The notes under the pieces are model-generated. The model was not told the origin of the DNA. It ran no database searches and saw nothing but the letters and a program-made list of their open reading frames with translations. Source: Phoronis australis (lineage: Eukaryota; Phoronida; Phoronidae). Taken from it: DNA of 64,000 nucleotides. The DNA lies in NCBI GenBank assembly GCA_002633005.1, contig NMRA01000595.1, positions 173,367-237,366 on the forward strand, given 5' to 3'. The stretch's first letter is position 1, and every line of letters begins with the position of its first letter. The translations under genes and the position numbers were made by a program. Positions 55,218-64,000 of the stretch are shown here, piece by piece.

Positions 55218-57265
55218 AGTTTTGATGACCGTTTGGCCACGTTAGTATTTTCTTTTTTTGTAGATTCATTTGGGGGATGGCATATTTTGTGTACTATGTC
55301 GCCTGTTACCTCCGTTATGTGGCTATTAGGGACTCGGACACTTAAGTGCACGACTGGATCTCTATATTTTGATGCACACTATGATTCACGCTGGCACTGA
55401 CATTGTTGTTATAGTACCGAGTCTTAGCTTTGATCGTTTGCTTTCCAGTGTTGTTGGGTTAGAATCTGACTACTATAGGTACTGTATTAGTCGAGATCAA
55501 ACAAGACGTGAATACCACTCAATTTTTATGTGTTCGTTGGCCCTAGTTAAGCAGTCTCTGGAGCACCGATAAAGCGTGGTGCAGTCATATAATTGTCCCT
55601 TAAATGGGTCCTCTTTTCTAGTCTACATGGATGGATTTATGAACTAATTATCCAGCTGCGTCGCCGTCAAAAATACAATCGAGTACCCGCCCCGGATGGA
55701 ACCTCCGGACTACTTGTACGCATTAGCTATGTAGCGCATTTCCCATGTCAACACTGCTCGAGGCTGAATGCAAAAATGACAGTTCAGGGTCAGAATGGTT
55801 GAACTCAAATGCCTGGACGGGTTAAATGCCGAGTGCTGATGCAATCACCAGTTTTCTGGTACCCGCTGTACGGTGGATAACAACATATTGTAATCAGGTG
55901 ACTTTGCTAAATGGGTGGATATTATGTCTGGCAAATTAATTCAACGATTCTGCTTTGACTTGCATGCTATGCATTGCAGACGGAGCTCCGACGACCTAGT
56001 TATTTGTAAAAGCGTTTGGGAATTTCCAAGAGTTCAGAACAGTACATTAAGTACGTCACAAGTTCAGTCGTAATCACTATCGCGCCTGTAGTAAAGAATA
56101 GAAACATACGTGGGAGTGGTGCGTTGGTGTAAAGTAGGTATTTTGCTTATTGGCGGCAACTTGAATTATGTCATTGTTGTTTGATGTGATACGCTACTGT
56201 TGTGATTTGTTTTGCAAACGAAGTGGTTCTCTTGCCGCGTGATAAACCAGTACTGAAACCGGCACAGTGTAGGTAATGAGCTATGGAGCTTATGTAATGG
56301 TCTACAGTAGAAAGATTTTTCACTGCAGCGGTTATCTAACCGACAAGTTATCGAGCGGAAGTATATGAGTTGACGCGTCTAATTTTTGCCATGTGCGCGT
56401 ATTAAGCCCAATGCGTTTTCATCCAAAATTATTGACTCGTTCATGTGCCATTTGTGTATTTTGGTTGACCCATTTTGTGTACTTTTTCATAGTTTATCTT
56501 AGATTGAGTATACATGTACATCTGTATGTGTAGGTCTAGCTTGACTCATAAGGTATCTAAAAATATTCACACTTTGCTTTTAGTCAAATGTTTCGCATAC
56601 AGTCGGATAAGCAGACAAGTGGTCACAAGTATTTTGTTCTGTACGATGCAGCTGGGGTTATCTTGGTGGCACATTGGCTGCAGTGTAAGCTATATTTGAG
56701 TGCACAGTTCACATTCTTACAGGGTCTTGTGGTTTTTGTTGAAAAGTTAATGTAAAAACTGAATGCACGCCAAAATCAAAAGTTTTTGTAACGTTTGGTT
56801 TCACTGCTATTTTTAAATAGCTTGTTTTAAAAACTGTTGTTTATTTTAGAGTGCTTCGCATGCGTCGGATACAAATGCATGTCAGATCCTGATGCATGGG
56901 CCAAAATACGTACATGTAAATATGCTGTGTTACAAGTTGCGTGCACTTGCTGTGTACAATCCTTTCTACCCAGTCTTTGAGTGAGTAAAATCGTCTCGTG
57001 GGTTATCGCACGTTCGTGCGTTTTGTTTATTGTAGATGTCCTGCTGCACCTAGGGTGTCAGCGGTCGTTTCCGTACGTAGCTGGTGATATTTTTTTGGAT
57101 AACGTGAAATGTTGTCGCGGTCGACACTCCTCAACCGCGCTTATCGCAACAACTTTTTACCCACCCGAAGAACTCGATTCACAAATTAATACCCGTTTTA
57201 TTCCAGATCGACAATGAGCTGGAGATGACACTTCGTTACGTCACGGCTACCGTACACTGACCGTG

Positions 57266-57493
57266 ATGTTTGCAGAATTGGACGACGGGTTCCCCTCGCT
57301 TTCCCTAGAAGACGAGGACGAACCAGTGCGTGTGAAGGAGTTTAAAAAACAATTTAGGTTTAAGAACGAGCATCCTATCTTCGTCGGTCGACGGCAAGAG
57401 AGGGAGACTTTGAAACAACGACTTAAGTTGGCGTCCAGCGTTGTCTCCATCTGCGGCCCTCCTTTAGTTGGAAAGTCGAGACTTGCTAAACAG
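57266..57493 (+). CDS. NB-ARC gene exon 1 with P-loop
   Basis: The ATG at 57266 is followed by an acidic leader (LDDGFPSLSLEDEDEP), a basic stretch, FVGRRQERE, and the P-loop GPPLVGKSRLAKQ. A plausible acceptor (TTTTATTCCAG, ending about 57206) upstream suggests a spliced 5' UTR. An in-frame TGA between that acceptor and the ATG argues that coding begins here. Confidence 0.75.
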
Positions 57494-60400
57494 GTTTGTT
57501 CTGTTTAATGGAAAGTAAAAATGGTTTTAGTAGTCTCAGGTCCTTTTTGCTTATCTCTGCGTGAATTAGGTGCGCAAGGCTGACGGACGAGGCGTGTTGG
57601 ATCCAGTAAAACTTCCCGTTTTAAAATAATTCATCATTTTTTGGCCAAATACGATTAGAAAACGGATAATTGCCGCACAAATAAAGAAGTTCATGTTAAC
57701 TCAACGTTTCGTCTTATTCAGCAAGACATCATCACGATATGTACAGTATCTCTCACTCTCATTTCACCACATGGGTGTGACTTTGAAAGAATATATCGAC
57801 ACTTGTCCTACAGTACATATCCTGATGATGTCTTGTTGAATAAGACGAAACGTTGAGTTAACATGAACGTCTTTATTTTTGCGGCAATTGTCCATTTTCT
57901 AAAATAATTAAAAAACTTAAGGGAGCTCCCGGCTTCCACGTAGTGGGTGAAGGCGAGAAAACAATGGGAGTAATTCAAAACCAAGATAAAGGGGATACTT
58001 AGGCAACCGAGAAGATGGTTACCCGGGACTCTTCAAGTGACTAGAATCCTTAGCCAAAATAATACTATTGAACTTGTGGATACGAGTTATCCATCGGGTA
58101 CTCGATCAGCAGAATTGGAGATTGTACCAATTTGGTTCAACGGAACCTACAGTTCATATATTATTTGATTGAGATCAGGTTGTACAAGCTGGCTTGCCTC
58201 TGGATGTCGCTTTAGGTTCCAGCATGGTCTCGTAGAATAATGGACTTCTGTTCTTTGCAAACCCCGACGGAAATCACTTCTCACCTTTGTAAGGAATGCG
58301 TGGAGGTCAGTATAGCGGTTAGACTTCGAAATCTGAAATTCGCTTTGACGCCGGGATCGTGGATTTGTAACGGTTTATTTAAAGATTTCCATGTTTAAGC
58401 ATAGGTTTAAGGAAATGTACTTTTGGAGAAATTTCAAGTTTTCACCTACTTCCTGTTGGTGTTAATCATTCAATGGACTTTTATTTAACATTTCCGCCTC
58501 CCGTTCAGTAATGCTAGGACCTCGCTAAAACGCAAGACTTCGCGAGATTACGTGAGATACTGCCGTGCATTTTAAATGAGAGCACGTGACTTTGACTAGG
58601 TTTTAGCTAGGTCCTAGCGTAGGTACTAGCGTCATGCAGGCAGGAAGTTCCGGCTTTAGTGATACCCGTCGAGCTCTCCACGCTCTTTGTCTCGCATCTA
58701 TGCTCTATTAGCATTGGTCGTCTGCTCAACTAATTTGACGAGTCTGCCCTAGGTCTAACCGATTGCAATAAAATGCTTTTTTTCGCATGTGAGATTGCAG
58801 TTCATGCTCGAGCTACTGACTCCAGCAAAAACCATGTAAACCATAATCACGCTTGTCTTGGGTTTGCGTAAAAGTAGAACAGAAAATGGCTAAAATAATT
58901 TGTAATTTAATTTAGATTGCACTAATTAGACTGCGGATCCACGTTCTCTATTTGTCGAGCAAGGATGAGGTCAATCCGCGTATTTAAACCATCTGATTAT
59001 AAAAAATCATGCTTGTACAACCTTGAGAGGCGTCATAGTCCTGATGATCAACACGGATGTGATCATTGTGCCCTTTGCTCACTATGTCCCTCGAGCTGAA
59101 CGTTTTGTTATGGTTTACAGTAGAGATAAGAGTATGTTTTCGTGTTTCATATGGGTTATGCAAAAAGTATCGACGTCATCTTGGAAATCATTGAGTAGCA
59201 TTTCGAATCTAATAAAGGTTATCCGAAATGAGACGGCATGCAATTCAATGAGTATTATCTCGGAAAATTGCAGAAAATAAGGTAACTAAGAGACTATTTG
59301 AAATGCTGAATTACGCTTGCAAATCATGTCGTAGCTTGGTATGGGAATATTAACAAAATGGCCTCGTTTTCGAGTTATTCTCGAGACTGATAATGGAGAG
59401 GATTTATTCGAGGCAAGCCACGCTTTGCATATTTGATTGGGGCTTCCATGTCAAAACGTTCATAGCTGTGGATTCCCACTGTGTCTCGCCATGCGGCGGT
59501 AACTGTCTAGTCCTCCAACTTCAAACTGAAACTCAGTAGTTGCGTAGAACGCTGACCCTGTGTGAAATGATGTTTTTTAAGATATGGCGCTGTTTATGGA
59601 TTAAATGAATTGACACTGCATCGATTCTAGCGCTAAACAACAAAATCTCCGCAGAGTAAATTCTCTTCGACGTTTTACTAAACTTAGATTGACATCGGAA
59701 AACTGTTTTATTGCGTTTTATTCCACTCAGACGCGGAGAACAGTGAATCTTGAAAGCATTACGGCGAGATTCTTGATACAAGGGTGCCTTTAAATTTTCT
59801 AAATGTGCAAAAAGTGATAATTCCGTATCCTCCACAGATATTTCTGGAACTGCTTCAGGAGAGTCTAGACCTGAATGTCTCGCTTCGGACGTTTTATATG
59901 AACTTGGAGGACGACAATCAAGCACTTTCCGAGTACGCGTCGAAATCGTCGATTCTCCTGCAACGAATTATACGGAGCACATCAACAGGGTTGTCGGAAT
60001 ATGGCGGGAGAGAGTGTACTGTTGATGACGTAATTGTGCACATCAACCAAATGTGCAAACCAAATGGAGTTAAGACGTACTGCCTACTCCTCGTCGATAA
60101 CTGCGACGGTCTTTTGGAGAGCACCGAAAGTCGAAAGGAGTTTGTGAACGTGTGTGTGTTGCTTGCCAAAAACTGCAAATATGTAAGGATCGTGACGACG
60201 TCACGGTTTCGGATAAATTTGGCGCGGAGACTTGGCGAAAAGCACTACTGTAAGCCTGTATCTACACTCTGTGTCGAGTCTGCTGTGGATCTTCTGAGAG
60301 CCGTTGCGCCTAACGTCGACTTCGGAGTGTCGTATGCAGAGGAACTTGTCACGCACTGCTGTTCTCTCCCTAGTGTCGTCCGCTTAGTGGGTCAGATGCT

Positions 60401-61000
60401 TGAGGAACGCAAGCAGCTGTTCACTCCCGCCGAGGCTTGCGACCTGTTTAAAAGCAAATCGCTCTTAGAGTTCCTTGATGCACAGGTTTTCGTCGATGAC
60501 GAGGACATGCACGAAAAGATCGTGACGTCGTTCAAAATCGTTTCTGAACACCTCCAGGAATTCTGGGCGGCGCTGAGTTTTGTGTCCGGGAACTTTTCCG
60601 CCAATGTTGCCCGCGCGATTTTGAATAGTGAATCTATTGCTGAAGTTAAAGAAGGAGCGTTAATACCTCTTGTGGATCGCAGTCTTCTGGAATATTCCGA
60701 AGACACTAAGACTTTCTTCATGTATCCTTTCTTGCGAACAATCGCTTCGGAAGTGATGACTGAGATTGCCAACAGTGACCCTGTCAGGGAAGGGTTCGTT
60801 CATTACTTTGGCAAATGCCTTCTGGAGATCAACAAACAATGTTTAACACGGAGCTACACCGCGGTCTCGTCTGAGCATGCGCACGAAATGGACAACGTGC
60901 GCCAACTGTTAACCGAAGCTGTGAACTGCACGGAGGCTGTCTATCCCATTTACTACAAGGTAATTTATCATAAATTTGCACATACCGCGCATGCTTTATG
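57266..61000 (+). CDS. NB-ARC (NLR/APAF1-like) ATPase gene, 3' incomplete
   Basis: Two coding exons are visible: 57266-57493 (76 codons, donor CAG/GTTTGT) and 59838-60959 (374 codons, acceptor TCCTCCACAG, donor AAG/GTAATT). Both junctions are phase 0. Motifs in the joined 450 residues are IFVGRRQERETLKQRL (38-53), the P-loop GPPLVGKS (64-71), Walker B LLLVDN (159-164), the sensor VRIVTTSR (192-199), GLPL-like SLPSVVRLVG (252-261) and winged-helix FFMYPFLR (369-376, at the MHD position). NB-ARC proteins are nucleotide-switched signalling ATPases. No CARD, Death, TIR or other effector domain precedes the ATPase, because an in-frame stop lies shortly upstream of the ATG. Family members usually continue into TPR, WD40 or LRR sensor repeats. 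Those exons were not found before 64000. Confidence 0.82.
57655..57901. mobile_element. Inverted-repeat element with hammerhead-like core, in NB-ARC intron
   Basis: Arms of about 89 bases (57655-57743 and 57813-57901) are near-complementary across a 69-base spacer. The right arm contains CTGATGA and GAAAC with a 5-bp stem II and a 5-bp stem III. This resembles the hammerhead ribozymes of Penelope-like elements and related retroelements. No reverse transcriptase is present nearby. Confidence 0.65.
57822..57871 (+). ncRNA. Hammerhead ribozyme-like core (degenerate)
   Basis: CTGATGA is at 57822-57828. Stem II is GTCTT (57830-57834) with AAGAC (57842-57846). GAAAC is at 57847-57851. Stem III is ACGTT (57850-57854) with AACGT (57866-57870), and the cleavage-site C is at 57871. 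There is one extra T between CTGATGA and stem II, and stem I does not pair well (ATATC against TTTAT), so activity is doubtful. The left arm has the same core mutated to GTGATGA. Confidence 0.45.
58513..58618. mobile_element. Short inverted-repeat element (GCTAGGACCT ends)
   Basis: The left end GCTAGGACCTCGCTAAAAC and the complement of the right end, GCTAGGACCTAGCTAAAAC, differ at one base. The element is 106 bases, in the NB-ARC intron, and looks like a small MITE. No target duplication was identified. Confidence 0.55.
59838..60959 (+). CDS. NB-ARC gene exon 2 with Walker B, GLPL-like and winged-helix regions
   Basis: This is the longest clean coding stretch in the window: 374 codons with no stop. 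It continues in frame from LAKQ into IFLELLQESL. It contains CLLLVDNCDGLLE, KYVRIVTTSRFRI, HCCSLPSVVRLVG and the FVSGNFSANVARAIL...LLEYSEDTKTFFMYPFLR winged-helix block. A helical tail (HAHEMDNVRQLLTEA) ends at donor GTAATT. The open frame runs on through the intron start to 61121, so a non-spliced 3' end there is a weaker alternative. Confidence 0.85.
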
Positions 61001-64000
61001 CAAAAGTGTCTCAATACCGCTTCTTACAGACATGCTGCGCATGCTCAAAAATAGTGAAAGCTTTCTCCCCAAACACAGTGGTGTCCAGCGAACACAAAAC
61101 AAATGTTTTCATGTTCATTAAAACGCTCTAGAAACCATTGCAATATCAAAGAACAACACTTTGTGCACAATATTAGGAAAGGGTGAACACGATGTACTTT
61201 TTAGCAATGATGCTACTGTAGGAAGATATTGATAATTGTTTTTTCTTGAATTTTACTTATTACACTTGATTACCATTCTGTCCAACGTGGCTCACTCGTC
61301 GTCTGCTGTAATTAAAATTCTGTCGTCATATGACGCATAAAACGGAGCCACGACCGAACACTGCAAATGTTCACGTAAATTCAATCAAAAGACTTTCAAA
61401 TAATTTCGTAAGATTTGGAAGCGCTACATGTATATTATGTACACTCAAAGTGTGCAACTAGTGACATCAATAGAATGATATTTCAAATGTGGAACATCTC
61501 GTAAATTTACGTGAATGTTTATTGAGCATGTGCTAGCAAGTATAATGTACGACATTCAGATATATTTGAAAAATATAATCTGAATTTAATTACCTATGGA
61601 CAAGTGTCTTATAGGTCAGGACAAGTAAGTTTCACTTCTACTTGTTTAAGTGGACAAGTTGAAAAAGGTTAAGGTCGAGCTCTGGGCCGTTCATTACCTT
61701 CTGTTTTCGAATGTCCGCAAAATGAAGTTAAGTGTCTCAAATTGTTTAAAAATGTTCATTGAAGTGAATTATAGAGAAAGTATTTGAAAAGCATTTCTAC
61801 TGTTGAACATTAAAGCGGCTATGAACCCGCGTTCCGTGGCAAAAGCGAATTTTTGATTTAAGCCACCCCTGGCCAGTGAAAATAATCTCATTTTGCTTCT
61901 TACTGAGGTGCTCGTTATTGGTCTGAGATCATGTTGAGCGTGTAAATATGACTCGTTTTAGCAACCCAACTTGTTGAGGCTTGAGTGCTTCTGTAGACCT
62001 ACAGGGGTTTCTCGCGAGAAAAGCGTGGTCTTGCAAACCTTCACAAAATCACGCGAGTGAAAAGCAAGTGTTTCGCAAAAACTTACTAGAATGTTTTATC
62101 GATATTACAGCCATTGAAGTGATTGGGCGGCGAAGGGGGAGCGTTGAATTGGGATTGAATGAGTGTTTCCGTTCCGTAAGAACAGATTTTTCGCCGCAAG
62201 TGCAAGAAAATGTTTTGCTATCTACTGAGAACAACCCTATTCTCAGGCAGTCACCACCTATCTGTTCATTCGGTGCTCCAAATTCACATCCAATTTCTTT
62301 AAGGGGTATTCTGAGACCAATTTCATGTCGCATTCTGTAAGTGAAAATAATACAAGGTAGCTTTTGTGAATGCAAATGAATTTATTGACTTCCATGTTGA
62401 CTAATATCACATTCGTGTTCTTCCTTGGCATGTCGCCAATTCAAGCATGCCATTTAATACACTGTCCTAATTATCGTGCAGATGTTGAACTAAGAGTCTG
62501 GTCGCTTAATTTCCATCGTTTGGGATTTTCCAAACAGGTTACTGAAATGCCATTTAGATTTCTTTGTTTAAATCGGTACACGTCAAATTCACGAGCTCAG
62601 CGTTTTGTCACGAGGAGTGTTGTTATTTGAACAATCTAATAATTTTGCTTCACAATCATAGACGTCTTTATTTGCCGTAAACTTTTCGAATGACTCATCA
62701 GTTCTGTGGGTATTTAAAGTGGTTCATTTGCTGATTTTACAGCCACCAAAGGACGACTGAAATGTGTTTTAATTTTTGATCTGTGAAAACTTGGTATTTC
62801 GTAGCTGTTTTGATGTCAATTTTGAATTTTAACCCGAATCACCTTTGTGTTTAAGAACATTACCACTCTCATCCGATCTTGAATTGTTACCAAATGATAA
62901 TGAAACCCAATTCACATTCAATTATGCACTATTTTCGAATTCGCTATTCTAGGGTTGACCAACCCAATGAACCCTGAAGCGTTTCCTTTCGTATGTTGTG
63001 GTTCCGATGCGCTTTTTGTAACAGAAATAAAACGCTATAACGGTAAGAAACGTAATAACACCGATTTGATTTGAGGACTAGTTTGATTTTTCGTTATTTA
63101 GCCAGCTCAACCGTGCAAATGTAGCTTTTAAGTTTAACTTACTGGTGATAGATTTGAGCCCAATAAACTTCGATGCAATGCACTTGGTAATTTTGGCATT
63201 CCTGGATATGAATAAAATTATTTGTTGTAAAAGAATCAATACGACTTGTATTACCATACATTGTTTTTTTAATTTTTTTTAAAACAACTGACTAAGAGTG
63301 GAGGTCACTGTACAAGGATTTTACTGTTTTATGGCGTAATTTGGAGTGATATCGTTGACGTGTAACCGTTGTGACCACTTCTGCGAAAACTTTTATATAA
63401 AGACGATGATCGAAACATTTACAATTGTACGTGCGCTATTATCGTTAATGTTACTTGTTATTATTACTGTTATTAATATTATTGTCATTTTCGTTGCCGT
63501 TTGTTATTTGTTGTTTTATATTATTATTAGTACTGTTATTGCTTTTGTCACTACTGCCGTAACTAGTGGTATTCCAATTAGTTTCAAAGTAATTGTTACT
63601 ATTTGCGTATTTAGATGACTTTAACTGACTTCGCTAAAAAACCCAGTGTTAATTTTGTGCGTTTTAAGTATTGGTCTGTCTCAATATAGATACGTATTCC
63701 CTGTGTAAACACTCAGTCTTAAACCCACATCGGGAGTGTTTGTTCTAAAAATCAATATGTGCGTAGTTCACCGTTCTTGTTTTCTATGAATTTCGAAATA
63801 GTACTTCCACTTTCGTTTTCAATTCGCGGTACCACATGATGCAATAACCACACGTTTGCCTCTGCTGACAACAACAGAATTATTGCCAAGATTTGTCATG
63901 TGATGTCTGTTTGTACTCGTGACATCGTATTTAGGTCAGCCATTCCTAGCGTTTAGTCTGTTGTGCAAATCAATACGTGTACTAATGACAGGGGAATTCC
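60960..64000 (+). other. Downstream of NB-ARC exon 2; no further exon recognised
   Basis: Expected to be intron leading to sensor-repeat exons. The frame at 61981-62340 (119 codons) has no repeat pattern and no family match. 63420-63600 is an imperfect ATT/GTT trinucleotide tract. Confidence 0.4.

Larger units (their letters stand above)
50442..57205. other. Intergenic stretch between the divergent genes
   Basis: It holds the presumed promoters of the minus-strand ankyrin-protease gene and the plus-strand NB-ARC gene and two palindromes (52762, 55136). No coding exon was recognised and no clear TATA box could be assigned. Confidence 0.5.

Noticed and set aside
59533-59925. 130-codon minus frame overlapping NB-ARC exon 2
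   Set aside because: It is the antisense shadow of the exon and adjoining intron.
63346-63618. Hydrophobic 90-codon frame resembling membrane segments
   Set aside because: It is the translation of an imperfect ATT/GTT trinucleotide tract, which always gives Ile/Val/Leu-rich peptide.

Overview
This looks like nuclear DNA from an animal, most likely a marine invertebrate. It is AT-rich, with introns of several kilobases and exons of 18-390 bases bounded by GT-AG sites. Ankyrin (ANK), NB-ARC and THAP protein families are present, together with foldback and TTAA-type DNA transposons and two assembly gaps (17043-17223 and 36711-37553). I cannot name the species. Amphioxus, hemichordate, cnidarian and lophotrochozoan are all possible. 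Almost all of the short open frames are chance.

Two real genes can be supported. The first runs on the minus strand from about 50441 down to 5278 or beyond. Its short first exon and a degenerate ankyrin cap lead into an array of ankyrin exons, one repeat per exon and all in phase 0. A helical linker exon follows, then three exons that supply the His, Asp and Ser of a trypsin-fold protease most like FAM111 or an HtrA-type enzyme. The exon phases close exactly from start to stop (648 codons if the intact exons are all used). The model is therefore an ankyrin-repeat receptor or adaptor fused to a C-terminal serine protease. The second gene starts at 57266 on the plus strand, about 6.8 kb away and divergent. 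It encodes an NB-ARC (NLR/APAF1-like) ATPase with a P-loop, Walker B, sensor, GLPL-like and winged-helix motifs. It runs past its second coding exon at 60959, and the rest was not found.

The middle of the protease gene (17682 to about 36600) is a tandem segmental duplication. Unit starts at 17682, 21291, 24901, 28386 and 31871 give periods of 3609, 3610, 3485 and 3485 bases. Every unit carries one intact 102-base ankyrin exon. The first two also carry a second, 96-base exon. In units 3-5 about 1.4 kb containing that second exon is replaced by other sequence. An older duplicated pair (37.8-38.5 kb and 39.9-40.7 kb) carries decayed ankyrin exons whose donor sites are lost.

Mobile DNA is common. 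A TTAA-flanked element of 1945 bases with 146-base inverted repeats sits in unit 5. It carries convergent remnants of a THAP-type transposase gene (two frameshifts) and a P2X7-ballast-like gene, and it matches the Kolobok superfamily. A second TTAA element (9052-10695) sits in a protease intron and holds a shorter P2X7-like remnant. There is also a hAT-type MITE with a perfect 8-base duplication, two TA-flanked MITEs, several foldback palindromes, and an inverted repeat in the NB-ARC intron that contains most of a hammerhead ribozyme core.

Taken together, the ankyrin-protease and NB-ARC genes look like a small recognition or innate-immunity locus whose ankyrin part is being expanded by exon duplication. 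That functional reading is inference.
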